This document shows positions 1-7,950 of a stretch of 30,575 bases of DNA, piece by piece. Each line of letters opens with the position of its first letter. Within the stretch, counting starts at the first letter, position 1. This stretch comes from Bacteroidota bacterium (GTDB lineage Bacteria > Bacteroidota > Ignavibacteria > Ignavibacteriales > Ignavibacteriaceae). The translations under genes and the position numbers were made by a program. The notes below the pieces were generated by a model. It saw only the letters and a program-made list of their open reading frames with translations, was not told the origin of the DNA and searched no databases. The stretch is taken from positions 1-30,575 of the forward strand of contig JAJYCM010000003.1 of the NCBI GenBank assembly GCA_021778375.1, written 5' to 3'.

Positions 1-87
1 TTGCGTAATGTGGGTTAAGATTATAATATTAAAAATATTTACATAGAATCAAACGAAAAATAGCAAACTGAATAAATGAATTCAAAA

Positions 88-1476
88 TTATTTTCCGGGC
101 AAGGAAATTCCTTTTATTTTTCTAAACAAAGATACAGCAAAAGAATCCGTCATACCCGAAACAAAATCAATTACACTTAGCAGTCGTGAATAAAGCTCTC
201 TCTCCGGTTTTCTTTCTCTTCCTCCAAATTGTTCAGGTAACAGCTTAAGCAGTGTTTTACTCTTTGGGGAAATTTTTCCTTTTGATGCTTCGTTCACCGA
301 ACTAATAAACGAATCTAGCAAACCGCCAAGCACTTCATAACCGGCGGCTTCTCTTTCTACAACGCTTTCATAAGAATAAATTTTTTTTATAGATATCCTT
401 TCAATTGCCTGAAGAGATTTGATAGAAGGTAAAATTGAAATCAAGTCAGTTTCAAATTTCCCATTCATTATATTGTTTTCTTCGTCTAAGAATATTTCCG
501 ATAACTGATTAACAAGATTACTTATCACTTTAGCGCGCAAATAACCGATCTTATCGTTTTCGTCGCGGCGGTTATAATTGTTTAATTTGTTCTTTTCAAT
601 GAATGGCATTAAAAGATTTTGTGTGTCTTTAAATGAAAGTAACCCAAGCCTAAATCCATCTTCGAGATCCATAATTCTATAGCAAATATCGTCTGCCGCT
701 TCAACAAGAAATGCAAGAGGATGTCTGATATATTGCAAAATATTTTTATCAGAAGTTTTTATGTTCAAACCCACATTCTCCGCAACCTCAACAAAAATAT
801 CGCGTTCTGATTGGAAAAATCCAAACTTCCTATATAGTTTAATTTCCTTAGATTCAACTTCTTTTAGCGAGGGAGATTCCTTGGGATACTTTGTAAAAGC
901 GGCAAGCATTGCATTGGTTAGATGTAGTCCACCTATAATATTTGGATTTTGAAGGCGAGTTAAAATTCTAAAACCCTGCGCATTACCTTCAAAATTCGTT
1001 AAGTCATTCCATTGTTTAGCAGATAGACTACTTTCAAACGCTTTACCGTTCCCACTTTTAAAATATTCCGAGATTGCGCTTTCACCTGAATGTCCGAACG
1101 GTGGATTACCAATATCGTGTGCAAGGCAAGCAGCAGCGACTATTTCACCAAAGTGAAATTTTGTTATTTCTTTTTGGAGATTTTTATTTCGTGATAAAAC
1201 CTTTTCACCCACCAAATTTCCAAGTGAGTGCCCCACGCAAGAAACTTCAAGGCTATGTGTTAATCTGTTATGCACAAAATCACTTTCCGGCAACGGGAAT
1301 ACTTGAGTTTTATCCTGCAGTCTTCTAAAAGCTGATGAAAAAACAACTCTGTCAAAGTCTCTTTGAAACTCACTTCTTCCGTCTGAATTGTTTTGCGGAA
1401 GATTTTTCTCTTCGCCAAGCCTCGTTCTTGATAAAAGTATTTTCCAATCCACGTTAGTCTCAAATTTTATTTTCAA
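88..1476 (-). CDS. dgt: dGTPase (deoxyguanosinetriphosphate triphosphohydrolase), HD-domain
   Basis: Predicted to hydrolyse dGTP (and perhaps other dNTPs) to deoxynucleoside and triphosphate in the cytoplasm. Seen: the N-terminal family block around residues 34-60 (RSEFQRDFDRVVFSSAFRRL followed by QDKTQVFPL), an HD metal site with H74, H120 and D121 (CLAHDIGNPPFGHSGE), and a later Asp pair in EAADDICYRIMD. About 462 residues is normal for the family. The longest reading frame begins with TTG at 1476. Relatives commonly begin close to an M-x-W-x-x-LLS motif, so GTG at 1452 (giving MDWKILLS) is an alternative start. It is divergent from recG with only 83 bases between them. Family assignment is firm; the exact substrate preference and start are not. 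Confidence 0.93.
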   Translation of the reverse strand: MKIKFETNVDWKILLSRTRLGEEKNLPQNNSDGRSEFQRDFDRVVFSSAFRRLQDKTQVFPLPESDFVHNRLTHSLEVSCVGHSLGNLVGEKVLSRNKNLQKEITKFHFGEIVAAACLAHDIGNPPFGHSGESAISEYFKSGNGKAFESSLSAKQWNDLTNFEGNAQGFRILTRLQNPNIIGGLHLTNAMLAAFTKYPKESPSLKEVESKEIKLYRKFGFFQSERDIFVEVAENVGLNIKTSDKNILQYIRHPLAFLVEAADDICYRIMDLEDGFRLGLLSFKDTQNLLMPFIEKNKLNNYNRRDENDKIGYLRAKVISNLVNQLSEIFLDEENNIMNGKFETDLISILPSIKSLQAIERISIKKIYSYESVVEREAAGYEVLGGLLDSFISSVNEASKGKISPKSKTLLKLLPEQFGGRERKPERELYSRLLSVIDFVSGMTDSFAVSLFRKIKGISLPGK

Positions 1477-1501
1477 AATAGCTACTTATAAAATACTAAA
1501 T

Positions 1502-1509
1502 TAAATTTG
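1502..1509 (+). promoter_or_regulatory. Candidate Bacteroidota -7 element for recG
   Basis: TAAATTTG matches the Bacteroidota -7 consensus TAnnTTTG and lies 50 bases before the recG ATG in the 83-base divergent gap. No good TTTG -33 partner is visible at the expected distance, so support is weak. Confidence 0.25.
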
Positions 1510-1559
1510 AAATATTAATTAAGTTGTAATTACTTTTAGCATGAATTATTTTTATTTCA

Positions 1560-3770
1560 ATGAATTCCGAAAAAGAAAAAATACTTAATCAACCTGTTCA
1601 ATTTATAAAATCAGTTGGACCAAAACGCGCTGAATCGTTTGGGAAAATCGGTATAAACACCATCCGTGACTTACTGTTCTATTTTCCATCGCGCCATCTT
1701 GACCGAACAACTACATTAAATGTCTCAAAAGCCTATGACTTTTTGATAGACGGTTTCAACGGTGAAATCACAATCGTTGGAAAGGTAGTTGAAAAAAAAA
1801 AATTAAACTTCGGCAGAAAAGAATTGTTGAAGGTTCAAATGAGAGACGCTACCGGTTTCTTTGAATGCGTTTGGTTTCAGGGGATAAAATATTTTTACAA
1901 TGTTTTTAATGCCGGAGAGATCTTTGCAGTATCAGGCAAGCCGGTTATTTCAAAATATAAAGCGCTACAATTCACTCATCCCGACTTTGACCGAATAACC
2001 GAAGATGAATCAAATAGTTTATTAAACACCGGCAAGATAATTCCATTTTACAGAATACCTAAAGAATTACGAGTGGGAAACATAGGCGACTTTAGTCTGA
2101 GAAAAATTATAAACACAACAGTTGAAAATTATGCTGACAACCTTGATGAAACATTACCCGAAGAATTGTTGAAAGAAAATAATATTGCCGGTTTAGTAGA
2201 TTCTATAAAGAATTTCCATTTTCCAGAAAGTAAGGAAAAACTAAACACAGCTATTCAAAGATTTAAGTTTGAAGAACTTTTTTACCTTGAGCTTTTAGTT
2301 GCTCTTAGAAAATTCAATTACAAAACAAAGCTCTCAGGCAATTCAATGAGAGTAAAAACAAATCTTATTTCAAGTTTCTTAAAGATTCTTCCTTTTAAAT
2401 TGACGGAAGCCCAATTGAGAGTTTTAAGTGAAATAAGGAAAGATATGGAATCCCAGCTTCCAATGAATAGACTTTTGCAGGGTGATGTGGGGAGCGGTAA
2501 AACAATCGTTGCACTAATTGCAATGCTAATTGCGGTTGATAATGGATTTCAGGCCGTACTAATGGCGCCGACAGAAATTTTGGCTGATCAACATGCGAAA
2601 AATATTTCTATACTATTAAAGAATCTTTCGGGAATTTGTAAAGAGAAAGAAATAAAACTTAGCTTGCTAATCGGAGGACAAAAAAAATCCGTAAAAGAAA
2701 AGAATTTGGAAGATATAGAATTTAACGAAGCGGATATTGTGGTTGGCACTCACGCTCTATTTGAAGAAAAAGTAAAATTTAAAAATCTTGGATTAGTCAT
2801 TGTCGACGAACAACATCGCTTTGGAGTGGAGCAAAGAGGAAAACTTCAGAACAAAGGGATCATGCCGGATGTTTTAGTAATGAGCGCAACACCAATTCCG
2901 AGGACATTGACTATGACGGTATATGGTGATCTTGATGTTTCAATAATCAACGAAATGCCTAAGGAAAGAAAACCGATTAAAACAATTATGCGGGGCGAAA
3001 ATTCTTTGCCGGATATATATAAATACATTGTTGATAAAGTCAAAGAAGGCTATCAATCATTCATAGTTTATCCATTAGTTGAAGAATCTGAAAAACTTGA
3101 ATTGAAAGCAGCAGAAACATATTACAAGAAATTATCTGAAACCTTTTTGAAAGAGATTAACGTCGGTTTGCTCCACGGAAGAATGTCTTGGCAAGAAAAG
3201 GAAGAAGTGATGCTGATGTTCCTTGCAAAAAAATATGACGCGTTAATAGCCACCACAGTTATTGAAGTTGGCATCGATATTCCGGACGCAAACATAATAG
3301 TTATAAACGACGCTCAGCGATTTGGATTATCTCAGCTTCATCAACTTCGCGGACGAATCGGGCGCGGAACCAAACAGGGCTATTGTATTCTTGTAACCAA
3401 AGAAGAATTCGCAGCATCAAGCAATAAATATAAATTAAACCTTGATTATCTTTCTCCTGTTCAGCTTGAAAAATATCGTTCGACAGTCAGGCTGCAAGCA
3501 ATGGTAAACTTTTTAGACGGTTTCAAAATTGCCGAGATTGATTTGAAACTGCGCGGACCGGGAAATATATTCGGCACAGAGCAAAGTGGCTTTCCTGAGC
3601 TTAAGCATGCTGATCTAATTAATGATACCCAACTAATTATTAGAGCCAAGACAGCAGCATTTGCCTTAATAGAAAACGATCCCCATTTCCAAGAGGAAAA
3701 CCATTATATTATAAAAAAGAATTTACTTGAGCACTACTCACACAGTTTAAATTATGCTAAGATAGCATAA
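1560..3770 (+). CDS. recG: ATP-dependent DNA helicase RecG
   Basis: Branch-migrating helicase that regresses stalled forks and processes Holliday junctions. Seen: an N-terminal wedge/OB region (about residues 1-260), then superfamily 2 helicase motifs in order: Walker A GDVGSGKT at about 308-315, the DEQH box at 416-419, the SATPIPRTLTMTVYGDLD block at about 441-458, and QLRGRIGRG at about 595-603. The C-terminal region has the usual RecG tail (DLKLRGPGNIFGTEQSG). At 736 residues it is somewhat longer than the roughly 690 of E. coli RecG, but all motifs are intact. It starts with ATG, stands alone on the plus strand and is divergent from dgt. Confidence 0.97.
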   Translation: MNSEKEKILNQPVQFIKSVGPKRAESFGKIGINTIRDLLFYFPSRHLDRTTTLNVSKAYDFLIDGFNGEITIVGKVVEKKKLNFGRKELLKVQMRDATGFFECVWFQGIKYFYNVFNAGEIFAVSGKPVISKYKALQFTHPDFDRITEDESNSLLNTGKIIPFYRIPKELRVGNIGDFSLRKIINTTVENYADNLDETLPEELLKENNIAGLVDSIKNFHFPESKEKLNTAIQRFKFEELFYLELLVALRKFNYKTKLSGNSMRVKTNLISSFLKILPFKLTEAQLRVLSEIRKDMESQLPMNRLLQGDVGSGKTIVALIAMLIAVDNGFQAVLMAPTEILADQHAKNISILLKNLSGICKEKEIKLSLLIGGQKKSVKEKNLEDIEFNEADIVVGTHALFEEKVKFKNLGLVIVDEQHRFGVEQRGKLQNKGIMPDVLVMSATPIPRTLTMTVYGDLDVSIINEMPKERKPIKTIMRGENSLPDIYKYIVDKVKEGYQSFIVYPLVEESEKLELKAAETYYKKLSETFLKEINVGLLHGRMSWQEKEEVMLMFLAKKYDALIATTVIEVGIDIPDANIIVINDAQRFGLSQLHQLRGRIGRGTKQGYCILVTKEEFAASSNKYKLNLDYLSPVQLEKYRSTVRLQAMVNFLDGFKIAEIDLKLRGPGNIFGTEQSGFPELKHADLINDTQLIIRAKTAAFALIENDPHFQEENHYIIKKNLLEHYSHSLNYAKIA

Positions 3771-3890
3771 CATATTTTTGAATTAAATTTATTATTGAAA
3801 AAAAAGTTTAAATGTGCTTGTAAAAAGTTGATTAATAAATTTTTTTTGTTATAAATTTGTCGTGCAAAAAAATTTTTCTTTGAAATCATT

Positions 3891-3935
3891 GCTCGATAAA
3901 AAATTTTCAAGAAAAATATTTTTTTATCGGTGAGC
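3891..3935. other. Long AT-rich inverted repeat / hairpin downstream of recG
   Basis: GCTC (3891-3894) pairs with GAGC (3932-3935). GATAAAAAA (3895-3903) pairs with TTTTTTATC (3920-3928) across a 3-base bulge. TTTT and AAAA extend the stem around a CAAG loop. It sits 121 bases after the recG stop and just before the promoter candidate at 3944. It may end recG transcription, though no U-tract follows the stem, or it may be a protein-binding site. Confidence 0.4.
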
Positions 3936-3943
3936 AAAAACTG

Positions 3944-3973
3944 TTGACTTAGAAAATATATTAGTTATATTTG
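3944..3973 (+). promoter_or_regulatory. Promoter candidate for the ATP-grasp/kamA operon
   Basis: TTGACT at 3944-3949 is followed after 16 bases by TATATT, which continues as TATATTTG (3966-3973). This fits both a sigma70-like promoter and the Bacteroidota TAnnTTTG pattern. It is the only strong candidate upstream of the four-gene operon, giving a leader of roughly 50 bases. Confidence 0.5.
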
Positions 3974-3988
3974 TTAAAAATAATTTAC

Positions 3989-3996
3989 AGAAGGAG
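3989..3996 (+). promoter_or_regulatory. Shine-Dalgarno AGAAGGAG, unusually placed
   Basis: This strong purine-rich site lies 33 bases before the TTG assigned as the start of the first ATP-grasp gene, too far for normal use. In the same frame, ATT at 4003 is 6 bases downstream and would add nine residues. The site therefore affects the choice of start. Confidence 0.5.
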
Positions 3997-4029
3997 AAAA
4001 ATATTTTATCCCCCGAGTTCAATGTTAGA

Positions 4030-5085
4030 TTGAACGTTGCATTAGCTTATAATGTAAAACCTGAAAGTCAAACTTTCCACGAAATCGTACCCCCAATTTT
4101 AAAAGATCGCTCAACACAACCGCAAAAATCGATAGATACATTCGCTGAATGGGATACTTGGGATACTGTTAATGCACTGAAAGAGGCCTTAGAAAGCTTA
4201 AACAACGTAATTTTAATTGAAGCAGACGATTCTGCCTTCAATAAATTTCGGGAATCGAAGCCGGACATAGTTTTCAACGTTGCAGAAGGCTTTAATGGAG
4301 GGAGTCGAGAAGCTCAAATCCCTTCGATGCTAGATATGCTTCAGATTCCGTATACTGGATCAGATCCATTAACTCTTGCAACATGCCTCGACAAAGCGCG
4401 CACAAAAGAAGTTTTATCATACTATAAAATCCCAAACGCAAAATTTTTGATTGCTTTTGAGTTAAACGAAGTAAAAAATATTATTTTAAAATTTCCTCTT
4501 ATCGTTAAACCGGTTTTCGAAGGTTCAAGTAAAGGAATTTTTTCGTCCTCATTTGTAAATAATCCAAATGAACTTAATCACGAAGTAGAAAGAATTATTT
4601 CCGAATATAATCAGCCTGCGTTGATAGAAGAATTTTTACCAGGGAGAGAATTCACGGTTGCAATAATCGGTAACGGTAATGAAGCCGAGGTCCTTCCGGT
4701 TGTAGAAATTAATTACAACGACTTTCCCCAGGATTTTGTTCCTATTTATTCATATGAAGCAAAATGGATTTTAGATACAAAAGAAAATCCGCTTAATATT
4801 TTCTCTTGCCCAGCGAAAATCAATTCTGATCTTGATTTAAAAATTAGGAAGACGGCGCTTAAAACTTTTAACGTCTTGCGCTGTAAAGATTGGAGCAGAA
4901 TTGATATTAGATTGGATGCAAATGGAGAGCCTAATATAATAGAAGTAAATCCGCTCCCCGGAATACTCCCGGATCCAAACGATAATTCATGCTTTCCCAA
5001 AGCTGCCCGCTCAAGCGGATTAAATTATAACGAAATGATTAATAAAGTCTTGTTTGTTGCTGCAAAGAGGCATAAACTGTTATGA
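4030..5085 (+). CDS. D-Ala-D-Ala-ligase-like ATP-grasp enzyme (paralog 1)
   Basis: ATP-grasp carboxylate-amine ligase; the substrate is unknown. Seen along 351 residues: a Ddl-like block at about 83-126 (NVAEGFNGGSREAQIPSM, then IPYTGS...DKARTK), ATP-binding KPVFEGSSKGI at 160-170, IEEFLPGREF at 199-208, YSYEAKW at 240-246, CPAK at 260-263, R290 and E305/N307 in the metal/catalytic segment IIEVNPLPG. Missing: the N-terminal GGxSxEHEVS motif of real Ddl, and the canonical NTxPGMTxxS acceptor segment, which is NPLPGILPDPNDNS here. The acceptor is therefore probably not D-Ala. The start is TTG at 4030; ATT at 4003 is an alternative. The stop overlaps the next gene's ATG (ATGA). Inference: it acts in the same pathway as the GNAT and KamA downstream. 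Confidence 0.85.
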   Translation: MNVALAYNVKPESQTFHEIVPPILKDRSTQPQKSIDTFAEWDTWDTVNALKEALESLNNVILIEADDSAFNKFRESKPDIVFNVAEGFNGGSREAQIPSMLDMLQIPYTGSDPLTLATCLDKARTKEVLSYYKIPNAKFLIAFELNEVKNIILKFPLIVKPVFEGSSKGIFSSSFVNNPNELNHEVERIISEYNQPALIEEFLPGREFTVAIIGNGNEAEVLPVVEINYNDFPQDFVPIYSYEAKWILDTKENPLNIFSCPAKINSDLDLKIRKTALKTFNVLRCKDWSRIDIRLDANGEPNIIEVNPLPGILPDPNDNSCFPKAARSSGLNYNEMINKVLFVAAKRHKLL

Positions 5086-6143
5086 AAACAAATGCGAAAA
5101 TATTAATCTGTTACAACGCACCGGTTTCTGTCTTTTCGATTTATAATGGGAAACCAAACGATATCGAATTTTCTTCCAATGATCTTTCAGAAAACGGATT
5201 TGCAAATGAAATATCACTAATTAAAAATAATCTCACCCACTTTTTCAACGAAGTTAAGGTTATTGCAATAGATAAGAATGTTGAACGTACAATTAATTCT
5301 ATTAATGAATATAACCCGGATATAATTTTTAACTTTGTCGAATCTGTAGAAGGAATTGCCCCATATGAATATTGTATGGCTGGACTGTTTCAGCTATTAG
5401 GCTTCAATTTTACTGGCAACCTCCCAGCTACCCTCGGTAATTGCTTAAATAAAAGCAGGACAAAAAAAATTCTTGCCTCTTTCGGGATTAGTACGCCCCA
5501 TTCAACAACTTTAAAACCTTTCGAAGAATTATCGGGTATAAATTTTAATCTAAATTTTCCTGTAATCCTAAAATTACTAAAAGAGGATGCAAGCATAGGT
5601 ATTTCGGAATTCTCTGTTGTAGAAGATATAGATGCCTTAGAAAAGCATCTTGAATTTTTGTGGAAAACATACAATCAAGAAGTTATAATAGAAGAATATA
5701 TTGACGGTCGCGAATTTAATGCTGCCGTGCTTGGCAATATAGTACTTCCGATTTCTGAAATTAATTTTGACGGCCTTCCGGATGATTTACCAAGGATTGT
5801 TACATATGAAGGCAAATGGATTGAGAATAGTGTTTATTATCAGTTTACGAAACCTGTATGTCCGGCAAAGCTTAATAAAAATCTTAAAAGCAAAATAGAA
5901 AAAACCGCTTTGCTTGCATTTGAAGCAATGGGTTGCCGGGATTATGCAAGGGTTGATTTTCGCATCGATAAAAATGGAAACCCATTTGTAATTGAAGTAA
6001 ATCCAAACCCGGATATTTCAACCGACTCCGGTTTTGCGAGAGCTTCAGCAGCCTTTGGGATTTCTTACCCCGAATTATTAAGACGGATCGCAAGTTTTGC
6101 TTTAACAAGAGAAAAAAATGATTCGCAAAATAGAGCAAGCTGA
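5082..6143 (+). CDS. D-Ala-D-Ala-ligase-like ATP-grasp enzyme (paralog 2)
   Basis: Second ATP-grasp ligase, 353 residues, homologous to its upstream neighbour over its full length. The blocks align almost position for position: FTGN and NKSRTK at about 110-128, FPVILKLLKEDASIGI at 159-174, IIEEYIDGREF at 202-212, YEGKW at 242-246, CPAKL at 260-264, R290, E305 and N307. It is more diverged in the substrate sites: KP becomes KLL, GSS becomes DAS, and the segment after EVNP reads NPDISTDSG, losing the PG of Ddl. It starts with ATG overlapping the previous stop by four bases, implying coupled translation. Its C-terminus overlaps the GNAT gene by 26 bases. The pair looks like a duplication followed by specialisation, for example two successive ligations or a heteromer. 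The product is not known. Confidence 0.83.
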   Translation: MKTNAKILICYNAPVSVFSIYNGKPNDIEFSSNDLSENGFANEISLIKNNLTHFFNEVKVIAIDKNVERTINSINEYNPDIIFNFVESVEGIAPYEYCMAGLFQLLGFNFTGNLPATLGNCLNKSRTKKILASFGISTPHSTTLKPFEELSGINFNLNFPVILKLLKEDASIGISEFSVVEDIDALEKHLEFLWKTYNQEVIIEEYIDGREFNAAVLGNIVLPISEINFDGLPDDLPRIVTYEGKWIENSVYYQFTKPVCPAKLNKNLKSKIEKTALLAFEAMGCRDYARVDFRIDKNGNPFVIEVNPNPDISTDSGFARASAAFGISYPELLRRIASFALTREKNDSQNRAS

Positions 6144-6588
6144 CGCAGCAAAAATAGCAAGGATGCTGAAAAAAATTTCCAATTTCACCAATAATGAAGT
6201 TGAAGTTGCCATGGAATTAGTAAATATTGCGGCAAATAATCCGGCACAAAATGATTATCATCTTTTCGTATATGAGTACGAAAAAAAAATATTAGGATAT
6301 CACTGCACCGGTAAAAGGCCGCTGACAGACGGAGTTTTTGATTTATACTGGATCGTTGCAGATCCTGATTCCGAAATAAAAGGTATTGGTAAAAATCTTC
6401 TTGAGCATGCAGAAGGATTTGTAAAAGAAAACAACGGCAGATGGTTTTTAGCCGAGACATCTTCTAAAGATAGTTATGCAAGAACAAGAAGTTTTTATTT
6501 GCGGAACAAGTTTACAATAGTCGCCGAGATAAAGGATTTTTATTCAGTAGGTGACCATTTAATTATTTTCGGAAAATATTTTTATTAA
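6118..6588 (+). CDS. Small GNAT-family N-acetyltransferase
   Basis: Single GNAT domain of 156 residues, predicted to transfer acetyl from acetyl-CoA to an amine. Seen: beta4/motif A FDLYWIVADPD...IKGIGKNLLEHAE at about 75-98 with the pyrophosphate-binding G-I-G-K turn, a preceding strand ILGYHCTGK, and a C-terminal ARTRSFYLRNKFTIVAEIKDFY typical of the motif B end. Its ATG lies 26 bases inside the upstream ATP-grasp gene, so translation is probably coupled. KamA starts 20 bases downstream. Archaeal beta-lysine pathways pair a lysine 2,3-aminomutase (AblA) with a GNAT (AblB) to make N-epsilon-acetyl-beta-lysine, so acetylation of beta-lysine or its peptide is a reasonable inference. This protein is shorter than my recollection of AblB, so I do not give it that name. 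Confidence 0.82.
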   Translation: MIRKIEQADAAKIARMLKKISNFTNNEVEVAMELVNIAANNPAQNDYHLFVYEYEKKILGYHCTGKRPLTDGVFDLYWIVADPDSEIKGIGKNLLEHAEGFVKENNGRWFLAETSSKDSYARTRSFYLRNKFTIVAEIKDFYSVGDHLIIFGKYFY

Positions 6589-6608
6589 AAACAAACTGAG
6601 GCTTAGTC

Positions 6609-7754
6609 ATGGAACTGTGGCAGCAAATGATCAGAGACAGTGTTCACACTGTTGATCAGATTGTGGAAAAATTCAATATTGATAGAAAAGTTGCGGAAGA
6701 CTTAGATGAATTTTTTCAGGCTCGAATAAATCCTTATTATCTTAGTTTAATTCGTTACCCGGGTGATCCTATTTGGCGCCAATGTGTTCCGGATAAAATA
6801 GAGCTTGATGATATCGATAGCGATGAAGATCCTTTGATGGAAGATGCTATGAGTCCAGTTCCTAATATTACACATCGATATCCAGACAGAGCCCTTTTCC
6901 TTGTTACAAGCCAGTGTGGTCTATATTGCCGCTTCTGTACTCGCAAACGTAAAGTAGGTGATTATGAAAAAATATCAATGAAGGGATTGGAAAGCGCATT
7001 TCAATATCTTGAAAAGCATACTGAGATAAGAGATGTTATTATGTCGGGCGGCGATCCGCTTATGCTAACCGATGCAATGCTTGAAAAAATTATTCAGCGC
7101 CTAAGAGCAATTCCGCATATTGAAATAATAAGACTTGGCTCCAAAATGCCTTGCGTACTTCCGCATAGAATTACTCCGCAGCTTTGTAACATGCTTAAAA
7201 AATATCATCCGATTTATCTTAATACTCATTTCAATCACCCTTGGGAAATTACCCCGGAAAGTTCTAAAGCTTGCACAATGCTTGCAGATGCCGGTATTCC
7301 TGTAGGGAATCAGATGGTATTAATGAAAGGAGTAAATGACAACCCGGAGGTAGTTAAAGAATTAATGCAAAAACTTCTTAGAATTCGTGTTCGCCCATAT
7401 TATATGTATATGGCTGACGAAACAAAAGGAGCAAATCATTTCAGGACTTCTATTGAAACCGGATTGAACATAATTGAAAATTTACGCGGACATACAAGCG
7501 GACTTGCTATTCCTCACTTCGTAATCGATGCCCCCGGCGGCGGCGGAAAAATTCCTCTACTTCCGAATTATGTGGTTCATTTTGATGATGAAAAAATAAT
7601 TCTACGCAATTACCAGAAGAAAATCTTTTCTTATAAAAATTATCACGATAATCATAATCCAGTTAAAACAAATGGTAAAAATGGAAAAACCAAACAGAAA
7701 GAAATAAAAGTAGCCAAGATCGAACTTCCTGTTTTAGAAGAAGTAGAAAATTAA
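6609..7754 (+). CDS. kamA: Lysine 2,3-aminomutase (radical SAM, PLP), KamA family
   Basis: Interconverts L-lysine and beta-lysine using SAM, a [4Fe-4S] cluster and PLP. Seen: cluster motif C103-x3-C107-x2-C110, MSGGDPLML (SAM binding), the NTHFNHPWEIT block, RVRPYYMYMADETKG, and the PLP-lysine motif DAPGGGGK with K314. D270 and D307 are spaced 37 residues apart, and D307 is 7 before K314. This is the same spacing as D293/D330/K337 of the clostridial enzyme, where the two Asp bind the epsilon-amine of lysine. Glutamate aminomutases differ there. At 381 residues it is close to full-length KAM and longer than EpmB. The lysine-rich C-terminal tail (about 340-381) is unlike family members I know. 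It is the last gene of the ATP-grasp/GNAT operon. Confidence 0.92.
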   Translation: MELWQQMIRDSVHTVDQIVEKFNIDRKVAEDLDEFFQARINPYYLSLIRYPGDPIWRQCVPDKIELDDIDSDEDPLMEDAMSPVPNITHRYPDRALFLVTSQCGLYCRFCTRKRKVGDYEKISMKGLESAFQYLEKHTEIRDVIMSGGDPLMLTDAMLEKIIQRLRAIPHIEIIRLGSKMPCVLPHRITPQLCNMLKKYHPIYLNTHFNHPWEITPESSKACTMLADAGIPVGNQMVLMKGVNDNPEVVKELMQKLLRIRVRPYYMYMADETKGANHFRTSIETGLNIIENLRGHTSGLAIPHFVIDAPGGGGKIPLLPNYVVHFDDEKIILRNYQKKIFSYKNYHDNHNPVKTNGKNGKTKQKEIKVAKIELPVLEEVEN

Positions 7755-7770
7755 ATTTTTATTGCATTAA

Positions 7771-7911
7771 ACTGAGGGTTGACCCAGGAGCCTGTAGCGC
7801 CTCTTCGACCAGAGAGAGAAACATAAAATTTTCTCAATTGAAGATCTGTTTATCGGACAAGTGGGTTCTATCGAACCGATAATCATCTTGCCTTTAGGTC
7901 ATTCTTTTTTT
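7771..7911 (+). ncRNA. Possible structured RNA or complex 3' UTR after kamA
   Basis: Nested complementarity is visible. TGACC (7780-7784) pairs with GGTCA (7897-7901), and AGG (7786-7788) with CCT (7891-7893). GAGAA (7815-7819) pairs with TTCTC (7831-7835). A long arm has AAGAT (7841-7845) with ATCTT (7885-7889) and TTATCGG (7850-7856) with CCGATAA (7876-7882). A run of T at 7904-7911 follows the closing stem, as at an intrinsic terminator. No sizeable reading frame is present. I do not recognise an RNA family; it could be a small RNA or an elaborate terminator. Confidence 0.35.
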
Positions 7912-7950
7912 GAATGAAAAATTCTAAGCATATCTTCTCTTTTTATTCCT

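Noticed and set aside
3752..3937. 61-residue minus-strand reading frame after recG
   Set aside because: Composed of poly-A/T-derived Lys/Phe/Asn codons in a non-coding AT-rich spacer.
7771..7800. CTGAGGGTTGACCC suggested a TPP or similar riboswitch
   Set aside because: The rest of the TPP core is missing and the position is downstream of kamA, with the wrong spacing to pdxB.
7861..7880. GGTTC-TATC-GAACC resembles a tRNA T-arm
   Set aside because: No acceptor stem, anticodon arm or T-loop consensus around it; it fits better as part of the larger structured region.
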